This document shows positions 8,929-18,841 of a stretch of DNA of 64,000 bases, piece by piece. The notes under the pieces were generated by a model that ran no database searches, was not told the origin of the DNA, and saw only the letters and a program-made list of their open reading frames with translations. Location: NCBI GenBank assembly GCA_000316135.1, contig JH993935.1, positions 21,291 to 85,290 on the forward strand, read 5' to 3'. Position numbers and translations under genes: made by a program. Numbering within the stretch: position 1 is the stretch's first letter; each line of letters opens with the position of its first letter. Origin of the DNA: Trachipleistophora hominis. Taxonomy: Eukaryota > Microsporidia > Pleistophoridae.

Positions 8929-10059
8929 GTTTCGTCAATTCTGTTTTTAGAATGTAGAATTTTACGAGTATGATAGGTTAATAGTTGATTAAAGTAGAAG
9001 TTGCTATTTTCGTATTCCATGTGCACCAATAAAATCGTTTGATTAAAACGGCAGTAAAACAAAAGAAGCCAAAATAATGATTAACCGTGATTAATTGTAC
9101 ATTTTATACGAGTAAAATTTATTAAAGCATCGATATATGCAAAAACAATATGAAAACGACCACTTAAGGCTTTATGAGAGAAGTAACCACATTTTGTCAA
9201 GGTATTTATGGTCTAAAATTAATAAAAAGACAAGCTTGATGCTACTATATTTTCTGCCGGGTTATGAGTATTATGAAAAAAATAAATAAAATACTATGCA
9301 CTCGTTATATTTGATAATAACGGAATTTCATGTACGAAATAATGTTCTTCTTACTTTGTCTTAACATTAGGGAAGCTTTATTATAAATATTTGTGTTGAA
9401 GCCAAGAAAACTCTACTCTAAATCTTTATATCATGGTATATTGATACAATAAATAAAGATTATCATAAAAATGGTATTACTCATGATATAACTTATTCAT
9501 TTAACAAATTTGTATAAAACAACGATAAATAAACATAATTTAATTAAAACTAATGAGCATGGTCACGTATTCTTTAACTTATCGTTACTTTAAAACATAA
9601 ATAGAGGCGGGTGTAGTTATAAACGAGAATATCCTTTACTATAGCAACACTCCATATCAGAGTTAGCAATTAATTTAGTAAGTAAATAGGATATGTAAAA
9701 CTGTATGCTCTCTCAAATTTTACAAAGAAATTGCCAAAAAACTGTGAACCAATTATTTCTTTGGTTTTATGGTTATTTATTCTCCGTTTTTAAAATAGGA
9801 GGTTATTTCATATGAAATCAAAATCTGTTTCGTCAAAAGCTAGTTGCTGTATTTCTATGTAAACCAGAGAATAGAATTAAAAACGTTCAGAAATGTCTCA
9901 TAAGGTAGAGATAAATAACAAGGTATAATCTTTCACTTACCGTTTTTAAACAAATGGTTTTTCTTAATTTCCCTCGAAAGCACAAATAATTTATTTTCTA
10001 AGCTGACCAATCCGTCCTCGCGCCGTCTTGTGTTTATAAGGCGTAGAGTGCATGAAAAC
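8929..10059. other. Intergenic, no supported gene
   Basis: AT-rich. Contains a second copy of the ATAAATAGAGGCGG box (9597-9610) with no frame behind it; only tiny frames follow, such as a 16-codon ATG frame at about 9811. Confidence 0.5.
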
Positions 10060-10137
10060 TGTTGGCCTGGAGCCAACATCCTCTATTTAATCACTTAAAT
10101 AAACAACCATTATGTCGCAACATGTATCGGCCAAACA
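10060..10137 (+). mobile_element. 78-bp repeat with TGTTGG...CCAACA-type ends, copy 1
   Basis: One of three copies of exactly 78 bp (others at 41104 and 61663), all in one orientation. It begins TGTTGGC and ends CCAAACA, and is flanked by AAAAC (10055-10059) and ACAAC (10138-10142), a 5-bp duplication with one mismatch. A hairpin GTTGGC/GCCAAC sits just inside the left end. This is the most diverged copy. Terminal TG...CA and 5-bp duplications are typical of LTR elements, but the length is far below known solo LTRs. Confidence 0.75.
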
Positions 10138-10611
10138 ACAACAATGCAGCAACACGGTATAATAGTCGCTATTATCGTGTAGTAAGAAGTATTACATTGA
10201 AATATTAGCATTAAATCTGATTTGAGATTAGAATTACACCGTTCTTCTTTAATAAATCGTTTTCTAGATGTATTTTCAACTAAACCTTGTTCATAAAGGT
10301 TTTTTATTGTCATCTAAACTGTTAGTCGTTTAACGTCTTAAGTTTATATTTTTCAGGTTGATAAAATCTACGAGTTAATAAGATCATTGATCCTTAATTA
10401 AACATTAATTATCTAGAATCTATCACAGGTACAAATAACAACACGTTCAAAAAGTTGGTGCTGCCGAACCAACTTGTTATAATTCCCGGTTATGCCAAAA
10501 TACGATGTAAATACAGGATGGTGAACCTATCTGTTTGATTAATTAAAATTGCAAAACACTAGCTGTTGCTCTTGCAAGCATTATATTCTATTTCCAATAT
10601 TTTCTTTATTT

Positions 10612-10781
10612 TCTTTTTTATTAAAAGGCAGTTTAATCATCCTCTTCATACACAGTACCTAATCAAACCTACTCTTCTGGTCCTTTGGGATTGACTATGG
10701 CCATCGGCCTTTGCTCATGGAGCCTCTCTATTTTACATCTTTTTTTTGATTGAAAATCCGTTTAATTAACACCACATTCTT
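10612..10781 (-). mobile_element. Two adjacent 5'-truncated LINE 3' ends
   Basis: Read on the minus strand, the first copy (10612-10722) has the family 3' UTR (GGCCGATGGCCATAGTC, CCAGAAGAGTAGG) and ends in GATTAAACTGCCTTTTAATAAAAAA. A second terminal piece (10739-10781) repeats TTAATTAAACGGATTTTC plus an A-run. Both match the 3' end of the better preserved copy at 58408-58800, so they are dead retrotransposition products. Confidence 0.7.
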
Positions 10782-11007
10782 TATTTCATATCGTTTCCTG
10801 TCCAACTAATACGATCCTCAACGACACATGACAAAGAGACAAACGTTCGTTTAGAGTGACGTCAACCTTGATATATCACATAGTACAGTACGAAAACGTA
10901 TAAAATACGTGATGCCTGCTCTATCTATCGTTTAACATCTTTTTTATAAAACCTCGTTGATAAATACAATTTTTCGTAATTATCAGTAAAATTTTTAAGA
11001 ACAAAAA

Positions 11008-11553
11008 ATGGACACCCACATGGCGATCTCACGAAACATTCCGCAAGCCTACACAGCTGACCTTACCTTCGAAGCAGTATACAAAGACAAGGTAAAAACG
11101 ATTAGTCTGTCCGATTATGCCAACAAATACGTTGTCCTAATCTTTTACCCATTTGATTTTACGGTCGTGTGCCCGACGGAGATAAATGCGATATCGGACA
11201 ACAAGTCCAAGTTTGAGGATGCCAACTCGGTTGTTTTGTTCGTGTCGTGTGACTCGATCTTTTGTCATCAGGCGTGGATGAAAATTAGTCGAGCGGACAA
11301 GGGCATCAAAGGATGCACGTGGCCGATTGTATCTGATTATGACCGATCTTTGACACAATATTTCAACATTGCTGAGCCAGCTGGAAATTGTGCGCGTGCC
11401 ACTGTTATTTTGGACAAAAAGAGGAATGTGGTGTATTTCAGCGTTGGTGATAAGCGAATGGGACGAAGTGTTGATGAGCTGCTCAGGGTGTTGCACATGG
11501 CCAACCAAATTGAGAAAACAGGCGGGATGTGCGAATGCAATTGGAAAAAGTAA
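11008..11553 (+). CDS. Typical 2-Cys peroxiredoxin (thioredoxin peroxidase)
   Basis: A 181-residue AhpC/TSA-family peroxiredoxin that reduces hydrogen peroxide and alkyl hydroperoxides using thioredoxin. The peroxidatic cysteine is C55 in FYPFDFTVVCPTEI. The S-x-D-S...H-x-A-W element is present as SCDSIFCHQAW, and the active-site arginine lies in CARATVILDKKRNV. The resolving-cysteine region is GGMCECNWKK, with C175 in the usual position and an extra C177. The protein ends two residues after this, so the C-terminal YF motif that makes many eukaryotic forms sensitive to overoxidation is missing. Two TATAAAA boxes lie at 10899-10905 and about 10946-10952. Cytosolic: no signal peptide is seen. 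Confidence 0.9.
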   Translation: MDTHMAISRNIPQAYTADLTFEAVYKDKVKTISLSDYANKYVVLIFYPFDFTVVCPTEINAISDNKSKFEDANSVVLFVSCDSIFCHQAWMKISRADKGIKGCTWPIVSDYDRSLTQYFNIAEPAGNCARATVILDKKRNVVYFSVGDKRMGRSVDELLRVLHMANQIEKTGGMCECNWKK

Positions 11554-11769
11554 AAGTGATTGAAGTTATTTTGAGCGTCTTTTGTTTTCTAAACTTCCTA
11601 CACGAAGAAAGCAGTTTTTGTGTGCAAGAAGTTCTTCCTTACGAGCCGTTCATTCTTTTACCAAAAGTCTGTTTAATTATAACCTCACAGCACATCATCC
11701 AATCTTCATTTTTTACTAAATGTGTTTTTTTAGCGTTCTATAACCTTGAAATGAAATTTATTTATCATA

Positions 11770-12262
11770 CTTCCATACTACAGCGGTACATCGCATATGA
11801 ATCGTTCCATGCCCTCATAGCAAAAAGACCTTTCCGGTTCGTTGAAACCGACTAGCATCATCGGCCCGTGGTTCATGGTGCAGGTTTCTCTTCAACTCGT
11901 GAGTACACTCTGCAAGTGTAACAGCATCGTCATAAACAGTATGCCAGGAATAGATTACGTGCCTGGTTGCACTGCCACCCCGCTGAGGCCGTAGAACAAA
12001 TTGTTGATGTACAGATTAGACAGGATCAGCGATGCTGGGCATCCCCGTCTTATTTTGATATTGTACATGAACAACGCTGGACGCGTTTAGTTAGTCCGTA
12101 CGGGCGCGCGGGTATCCGTATAAGGTCGGCGAAAGAAAAGTAGCTTACCATGAAATCCGTAAAACTTCAGCTTGGCAAGCAGACATTCGTGTCCTATGTT
12201 TTTGAGAAGGCCGCGTATGGCATTCTATCCCTTAAGCTATACTTTTTCACAGTTCCATACAG
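11770..12262 (-). pseudogene. Broken non-LTR reverse transcriptase fragment
   Basis: The minus strand encodes consecutive LINE-type reverse transcriptase motifs: a degenerate KKAYD-like block near 12250, LLKNIGHECLLAKLKFYGF (about 12160-12225), RRGCPASLILSNLYINNLF (about 11995-12055) which is the GCPLSP...LYIN motif, and the catalytic D-D pair followed by AVTLAECTHELKRNL (about 11880-11940). Decay is clear: frame changes near 12245 and just before the DD motif, plus a stop in the frame near 12095. A trailing segment may extend to about 11770. The enzyme would have copied element RNA at nicked target DNA. It may belong to the same family as the 3' ends scattered through the window, but the two parts are not joined here. 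Confidence 0.75.
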
Positions 12263-12410
12263 GCATTTACACGTACAACACGTTCCTCCGGCTTCCAAGA
12301 GTTTTTATGGCAGTAGTTCTTGTTTGGTAACGGCCATGGTATTACAGAAGGGTAGGTGTTAACGCACTAGGAAGAATATATTGAATAGATGTTGAATCAT
12401 TAATTGTTAT

Positions 12411-12470
12411 ACATTAATTAAAGGTTGGCCCCTTATGACAGACAAGTCGTACATTAATTAAATATTTTTC
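12411..12470. repeat. Dispersed repeat with ATGACAGACAAGTC core, copy 1
   Basis: A TTAATTAA-flanked core CCTTATGACAGACAAGTC occurs here, at 61744-61795 in the same orientation, and inverted at 52205-52260. The flanking AT-rich sequence is weakly similar between copies 1 and 2. Nature unknown. Confidence 0.55.
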
Positions 12471-12898
12471 TTCAAAAAACACAAAGTATGGATGACTTAA
12501 ATAAAATAACCTACGACAAAAAGATAATCTATATCTAGGTATATCGAGGAATGAGCTCTTCAAAGGTACTATTATACCATATTTATTGAAATCATAAGTA
12601 TAATTGACCAAATACTTAACAAAACTCAATACCAGAAGAGTTATAAAGGTAATTAACAAATACATGCTATAATCACTAAAATACTACGTTTGGATTGTTT
12701 AAATAACGAGCAAAGGGTCTATGAGCTAGATACATACATAGAAACGGTTTAAAATTAAGGTATTTATTACAAAACAAACAATATCGTACGATCTTACGTA
12801 GAAACGATTGATGGCAGAAGAAACTTTAACAAATTGAATTCATGTGAGAGCTAATACACTAAATTTGTGTAACCACTTATGAAATGGATGAATAAGAA

Positions 12899-13920
12899 GG
12901 ATACTTCATTTAATATTGATATGAGGGTGTAATAATTATACAATGATCATCAAAAAATACATCCGAAGCACACCAAACGATGCCTTGTACATAAAAGAGC
13001 AATTAAGTATGAAATAGAACTACAATTTAATTTAGAACCATAACTGTATAAAGACAACTCTTGATGATCTAAAATCAAGGAGAAACAGCCCACTGGAACC
13101 TTCTTTAGTAAAATGAATGAATATGAATTTGATGAAAAAACCGATTTTATATGGCAAAATAGGGTAATTATAAACTGAAGGTATAAATTATCTATCTCAA
13201 TCCTCATGAAAAGGATAAATAAAGGAGAAGGATACTTATTCAGAACAAACATGGCCATAAAACTAACAATATAGAAATAACATACAACGATATTACGTAA
13301 GAAGTACATAATTAACATGCTATAGTGATGAAAGCGATATATTTAAATTTGATAAGAAATGCAGGTTAAATAAACACAAGACATTGAAGAAGTTCAAATC
13401 GAGAACTTTGTAAGAAATAATGATGAAGAAATAATCACTGATGTATCAGTTAGAACTGATATTGGAATTAAAAATAACAAAATTAGTATAATAGACCATG
13501 ATTTCCAACAAAATGAAGTGATAATCTGCGAAATTGGTACACTTACTCGATTAATATACAAAATTATAGTAAAAAGATGACCATAGCAAAGTAAATGAAG
13601 GACATTAACGTTAAAATAGCGCCGTGTATTATAATACAGGCAGAATAATTGCTGAATATGATAAAAGGTGTAAAAAAATAATTAAAACTAAGAATAAAAC
13701 AAACGATTATATACAAGGAATGACGATGAAACAAAATCGAATACAACGATAAACACGCATGGATATGAAGAGATGCAAATGAGTATGATAATATAAACCA
13801 TGTTAAATGGTGAAATAAAGGATGATAATCTACTTTTAAGTCTTTTATTGTATTCACATGCAATAAATTAAGAAAGTAAAGTTGTTACCTCTCATGTCAA
13901 TATTAAATAAAACGTTATCC
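12899..13920. mobile_element. Putative 1-kb element bounded by an imperfect inverted repeat
   Basis: The left arm (12899-12930, GGATACTTCATTTAATATTG) is matched by the reverse complement of 13886-13920 (GGATAACGTTTTATTTAATATTG...). Identity is roughly three quarters over 35 bp, allowing gaps. The interior is purine-rich on the plus strand and contains an uninterrupted 68-codon frame at 13374-13580 (DIEEVQIENFVRNNDEE...) without an ATG, plus protein-like debris around 12960-13130. This fits a decayed DNA transposon, but no transposase motif is recognised and target duplications are not clear. Confidence 0.35.
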
Positions 13921-14176
13921 TTGGATAACGAAATGTGCTATCAACGTGCGCGTACCAGTCCTTCAAGTACTTTAGCCTTATTAACACGTAATTGAGAAGA
14001 GTAACAGCTCAGCTAAGAGTATGTAATACATCTCGTACTGAATGATAACACGTAATTGATAAATCAGTAATTTAATGAAAACTAAGAGTGTTTTCCTCCA
14101 AACGAAACAAAGAAGTGCACATTAATGTGATTTACAACAGTAAATCGCATTCTCGTGTTATAAAAACAACGCCTCA

Positions 14177-15925
14177 TCAGCAGAATCGCACAACCTTATA
14201 GTTCTCATATCTATCGCCATCAAACACCAGATAAACCGCTGAGTTAGCGCTGTTTACGTAATTTACACTAGAAAAAACGGTCACGGTCTTACCATTATGG
14301 TTAGTCCGGTAGCACTCCTCAAAGAACTCATGGGACCGTACGACCAACTTTAGATTATTATCACTAAGAAACCGTTCGGTAACATCCTGGCCGTAATGCA
14401 CACCTATTCCACGCCGTGAAGGCTCATGTCCCGCAATTTCCACCGGATCAGACCACATCAGGCCGGCCAGCAGCTCATTTTTAATTTTTGATACGAACCT
14501 GTTCAGCTTGTACACGTCCTGAACTGTGAATCTATCGGCTGGCAGCCCGCCATGCACTACAAACACGTCATCGTTTACTATTGTGCACAGCGGCAGCGTT
14601 TGAAAGAACAGGTTGATGGTTTCGTACACGAACGTGCCGTGAAACGGGTACCGCTTCGCTATTTGGTCGTACAGATCAAACTGCCGGTTCGTGCCGGCAA
14701 ATTCGTGGTTGCCTCTGTTCATGTGCACATTTTTTGGATATGACAGTTTGAGCAAAATGAAAAATATGACGAGTTCTAGGCCGTGCTTGCCCCTGTCAAC
14801 AAAATCACCGTTGAATATCAAATGGTCACGGAAGGACAAGCTGAAATTGCCGGTTATTTTGCGTATTTCGTTGTAGGTGCTCACCAGATTGCCGTGCGTA
14901 TCCCCAAAAACGTAGTATTTCTCCTTTACGTTGATCTTTACGACATTAAAAACGTTCCTGTAGTGTTTGATTCCATCCAAAAGCACCCTCAACACAAATT
15001 TTATATCAAGGATCTTTAAATCGAACGGTTCTACCAGGAGCGCGCCATTCAAACCACCAAGTCGTATGTTATCGTTTTTAGTGTCCACGTCTTTTAATGG
15101 CATATCTTCGCGCGTATTCTCTCCGCAATTCTCTTTTTCGATGCTTGTTCCTTTTTCCTGGTCATTCTCGTCCTTAACACCAGATACTTCAGCAAAACCC
15201 TCCGATCCTTTAACAGCCGTGCTGTGCGCCTCCTTTTCTTCGGCCACATTGCCGTTGCTTGCATGCTCGTCTAAATTTTGCGGCTTTTGAGCGCCTCCAT
15301 CACTTTCCATCAAATTTTCTAAATACGTCTGCAACGTGTCACTCCCGTAACAAATGCGGTTGATGTCATCTCCCCACACATTCTTGCAATACTTTACAGT
15401 GCTCTGGTCAACCATGCTGTCCACAGCATTCCTCAACTCCACAAAGGGTGTTTTATCGTTTATCTTATCGTAATACATCTGGAACGACATATCACCGTTC
15501 CTAAGAAGATAAAGAGCCATTTTAGAGCAGCTAAGATCATCCTCGCGTATTTTATACGCCATCTGTGCGTACGTGATAGCATTCTGAAGATCGTATTGCC
15601 TGTAATACACCGTTGAGATGTTCAGTAAAACAAGAAAGTGCTCGTTTTTGAGAAAAGTGCTAAACGTGCCGCAAACCTTGAGCCTTAGACCCACAGGAAT
15701 TGCCGTTTTTGCTATTAAATTCGTTTTAACATCTGTGATACGATTACTGGTGCATTGCGTTCTGCTCTGCGCTATCACTTTCATCATTTCCAGTTCGTTT
15801 GCATGCCAATCTACCGCTTTTGTGAGTTCTAAAACGTCTTTTAATGAGTCCTCGTACCACGCCAGTGCTAATTTGTAATCTTTGCTTTTAAAGGCAACGT
15901 TGCCCTCCATTCGTTTGTGGTTCAT
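14177..15925 (-). CDS. PP5-type serine/threonine protein phosphatase with TPR region
   Basis: From ATG 15925 the protein is 582 residues. An N-terminal TPR-like helical region (MNHKRMEGNVAFKSKDYKLA onward, with LVLLNISTVYYRQYDLQNA near 100) is followed by an acidic linker of about 100 residues. The PPP catalytic domain has all metal and phosphate motifs: GDTHGN (about 341), GDFVDRG (373), RGNHE (404), HGG (458) and RSHE (530). PP5 enzymes are regulated through the TPR segment, classically by Hsp90, and act in cytosol and nucleus. The yeast and human forms are about 500 residues, so the extra length is the linker. The frame is open to 15940 but starts there with TTG; ATG 15910 would cut into the first TPR helix. 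Confidence 0.88.
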   Translation of the reverse strand: MNHKRMEGNVAFKSKDYKLALAWYEDSLKDVLELTKAVDWHANELEMMKVIAQSRTQCTSNRITDVKTNLIAKTAIPVGLRLKVCGTFSTFLKNEHFLVLLNISTVYYRQYDLQNAITYAQMAYKIREDDLSCSKMALYLLRNGDMSFQMYYDKINDKTPFVELRNAVDSMVDQSTVKYCKNVWGDDINRICYGSDTLQTYLENLMESDGGAQKPQNLDEHASNGNVAEEKEAHSTAVKGSEGFAEVSGVKDENDQEKGTSIEKENCGENTREDMPLKDVDTKNDNIRLGGLNGALLVEPFDLKILDIKFVLRVLLDGIKHYRNVFNVVKINVKEKYYVFGDTHGNLVSTYNEIRKITGNFSLSFRDHLIFNGDFVDRGKHGLELVIFFILLKLSYPKNVHMNRGNHEFAGTNRQFDLYDQIAKRYPFHGTFVYETINLFFQTLPLCTIVNDDVFVVHGGLPADRFTVQDVYKLNRFVSKIKNELLAGLMWSDPVEIAGHEPSRRGIGVHYGQDVTERFLSDNNLKLVVRSHEFFEECYRTNHNGKTVTVFSSVNYVNSANSAVYLVFDGDRYENYKVVRFC

Positions 15926-17322
15926 CAGGGGTCCGGCCAATGAAGAATTAAAGTAAAATCTAAGAATCGCCCGTTCAACGCACGAACACGTAACATGTCC
16001 GTAAGAAACCCGGTATTTTATGATACAGCATCATAAATAAAATAGTAGTTTATTAGCGATTGAAACGTTAACTTAATATTCATTACAAACGACGTGTATG
16101 TTACACAAAAATATGATAATACTCCCTTATTTTGTTCTACTAACACCACTGTTATCTTTGTATAAATATTCTATTTGGTAAGCTATTAGCATTCAGCAAG
16201 TTTTTTTTGCTTAAAAGTCCGTTTAATTAACACCTCACATCAGCAACAGGTGTTTATAACACTAATTAAGCCTAGCCTAGTGAACCAAGGACCAATGAAT
16301 TATGACCTGAATGTGCTCAGTGGTATGTAAGTATAAACAAAATCCTTCTAATAATAAAATTGTTTCTACCAACAGCTGTTCATTATGTTAATGATTAGAT
16401 TAAATTTATTTATCACACTCTACACTACTATATGATTAGCATTACCCGTATATAACACGTGAAGTGTAGGTTAATATTTCTGAGGTGTTTAATAAACGTT
16501 CTTTCGGATAAAGAAAGAGAATTTAACATTTCTAACGTTGCTTATAAATTGTAGAATTGTCTTTATGAGAAGAATTGTACGGTTTTAATACAAAAATTGC
16601 TACTTGAACTAAACGTAAACATCATTGTACAAGTATTTTATAGATGATGTGTATGAAGGAGGTAATTAAAATTATGTTTAATTAAAAAAGCATTTTAACG
16701 TATTATTGAATGATTTTATTGATGTAAATTTGATAATAGTAATATATTCAATTTTAACTATAAAATGTGATAATTGCTAACACTATATACTAAGCAATGT
16801 TAAACAATCCTTTATAACATGGTAATGTGTATAAACCACAAGTTTATCATGTTAAACGTCTACACCCTCATTAACATCAACTGAAATATCTTTCTACCAA
16901 CAATCTTAGTTTCATAAAAATACTCGTCATCAAACTGACAAATAATAATATGGAAAAGCGTAGAATAGTAATACTTATTTAGTCTTTTTTACCACATGCA
17001 ACATAAATTAGACAGTTGATCCTGCGTTTTGAAAGTATAAAAGGATTTTGAAGGGACGAGTTTCAACTGAACGGGCTTTCCTCGAATTGTGGTTGAAACG
17101 CTTGCTGGATTTATAAAGTATTAGAAAACTTTGGATGTAATGCTGTCGTTAAAAAATTTCATTGTTTAATACCTTAAAGGACAAATAATAAAATACTAAC
17201 AAAATATGAAGTAATTAATAAAAAACGAATTTTTTTTAATTTGTCGCAATTATCTGTAAAAAATCTGAACATATGAAATATTGGCGATTATTAAGTGCAT
17301 CTTGTTATTGCTACTGTAATAA
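15926..17322. other. Intergenic with one LINE tail
   Basis: AT-rich. A minus-strand LINE 3' terminus lies at 16201-16250 (T8 run, AAAAGTCCGTTTAATTAACA). A short protein-like tract without a start (about 17070-17120, VSTERAFLELWLKRLLDL) is probably debris. Confidence 0.5.
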
Positions 17323-17559
17323 ATGGATAAGATATGCGGTAAAACCGTATTCGATTGTAAAAAATACCATTGACCAGAGAACACTGGTTTTTTGATAATA
17401 TTATGTGCAGTTGTTTGTATACACAAATATCGGCGAGAAATCGTTAGATGGTAGAACGTTAAGATTTTAAAACACTCTGTGAGAATGAAAAAACGTAGTC
17501 TACGTGATTTTAGAGACAGTTTTTCAAATGAGGAGATTCAAGGAGCCAAAAATAAATAA
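17323..17559 (+). pseudogene. Broken 79-codon ORF, unknown
   Basis: From ATG 17323 to TAA 17557-17559 one frame holds only two internal stops. It reads MDKICGKTVFDCKKYH, then FLIILCAVVCIHKYRREIV, then MKKRSLRDFRDSFSNEEI. The paired cysteines near the start could be metal-binding as in some transposase N-termini, but no family can be named. Confidence 0.35.
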
Positions 17560-17995
17560 TATTTCAAACTTTGCAGTTGCGTATTTATAACAGTATAAGT
17601 TTATGAGATAATAACATTAAAAGATAATACATGTACTTTTAAATCACTATTCTAATTTAAAGTGTATTTGCAAATAAAGGACGATGCCAACTCTTGGTAA
17701 TTTAGAATCATGAGCACTTTATCAACAGAACTGTGTACAGAACGAAAACCTTAATCGCACGTCTAACACTCCTCGTTGAGCTAATAAAATAAAAAACAGA
17801 GGACAAATTATAATGGCAAGTAATCTAAATTAAAAAGTTTAGCACCAACACAACCTTACTGTACAACATACACCATTAAACCGCAGCCCCTAGTGTGATA
17901 TTATACAGCGATTCGTGCTGTACATGCGAACCACATTCTTCTAAGACACAGGTTTTAAATTTTAACACTTAAATTTATTAAACTAATCCTCCTCA

Positions 17996-18805
17996 CTACT
18001 CTTTCTTTTCATCATTCTTCTTGCCATAATTGTAGTAGAACGGGTTGTGATGCTTGAACCTTTCATCCTTAAAGTGATTCGATGTTAATTTTTGTTCCAT
18101 TTTTTTCTTTATCTTCTCATAATCTTCCTTAGGACACTCAACAACCTGTTTTACCTCGTCTTCCGCGTCTGCGTCACCTCCAGTCATTTTATCGGCCCCC
18201 CCCTTCGCTTTGTTTTTTGTTTCTCGTCCTGCCTCCTTTGTTTTTTCGGTCGCTTGTCTTGCACTACCTTTCATACCTGCAGCCTTTTCCTTGGCAGTAG
18301 CAGCCGCTTTTTCCGTTTTATACTTCGTTTTCTCACCAACTTCTTTGACCTTGTTGATTGCTTGATTTCCCTTGCCTTTCATGTCACCGCCTTTTTGTTT
18401 ATCATCGCCTGACGTGTCAGCAGTTTTCTTTCTTGTATCTTCATATTTCTGTTTTGCACTGTCTGCTAATTCACCGGCCTTTTTTTTGGCGGTTCCATAT
18501 TTATCCTTCATTGTGTCTACTACATTACCAGATTTTTCTTTCAACNNNNNNNNNNNNNNNNNNNNNNNNNNNNNNNNNNNNNNNNNNNNNNNNNNNNNNN
18601 NTCCAGTTTTTTCTTGTGCATTTTCTTTCATACCACCAGTTTTCTCTTTCAAATGCTCGCCTTTTTCGCCTGCTGCTCCCGCCATCTGCGCACCTTTGTC
18701 CTTGGCACTTCCATATGTCTGCTTTGTACCATCTACCACCTGTTTCTTCTTGTCATCCTGCTTGTAATTATCATTCACATTATCTTTCATATTCTTGTCA
18801 GCCAT
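17996..18805 (-). CDS. LEA-like (late embryogenesis abundant, group 3 type) hydrophilic protein
   Basis: About 269 residues from ATG 18805, including 19 hidden by a sequence gap. No signal peptide. The bulk is Lys/Ala/Gly/Glu-rich with repeating 11-residue-like units: MKDKYGTAKKKAGELADSA, EKAAATAKEKAAGMKG and QATEKTKEAGRETKNKAKG. This pattern is that of LEA_4/group 3 proteins, which are disordered in solution, fold into amphipathic helices on drying and protect membranes and proteins. The last 50 residues differ (ECPKEDYEKIKKKMEQKL, then HHNPFYYNYG). A TATA-like box lies 30-36 bases before the ATG, so it looks expressed. A role in spore desiccation tolerance is an inference. A generic charged repeat protein is the alternative. 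Confidence 0.65.
   Translation of the reverse strand: MADKNMKDNVNDNYKQDDKKKQVVDGTKQTYGSAKDKGAQMAGAAGEKGEHLKEKTGGMKENAQEKTGXXXXXXXXXXXXXXXXXXXLKEKSGNVVDTMKDKYGTAKKKAGELADSAKQKYEDTRKKTADTSGDDKQKGGDMKGKGNQAINKVKEVGEKTKYKTEKAAATAKEKAAGMKGSARQATEKTKEAGRETKNKAKGGADKMTGGDADAEDEVKQVVECPKEDYEKIKKKMEQKLTSNHFKDERFKHHNPFYYNYGKKNDEKKE
18546..18601. other. Assembly gap (56 N) inside the LEA-like gene
   Basis: Flanked by near-identical TTTTTCTTTCA/TCCAGTTTTTTCTTG segments encoding KEKTG/KEKSG, so an unresolved internal tandem repeat is the likely cause. The frame is the same on both sides if the gap length is right. Confidence 0.9.
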
Positions 18806-18834
18806 CGCACTCCTAAAGTTCTTTTTGCTTTTGT

Positions 18835-18841
18835 TTTTATA
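18835..18841 (-). promoter_or_regulatory. TATA-like box of the LEA-like gene
   Basis: TATAAAA on the minus strand, 30-36 bases upstream of ATG 18805. It lies inside the upstream GTG-opened extension of the frame, which argues against that extension. Confidence 0.5.

Noticed and set aside
12950..13863. Two minus-strand hydrophobic frames
   Set aside because: Complement of a purine-rich tract, giving Phe/Leu/Ser by composition alone.
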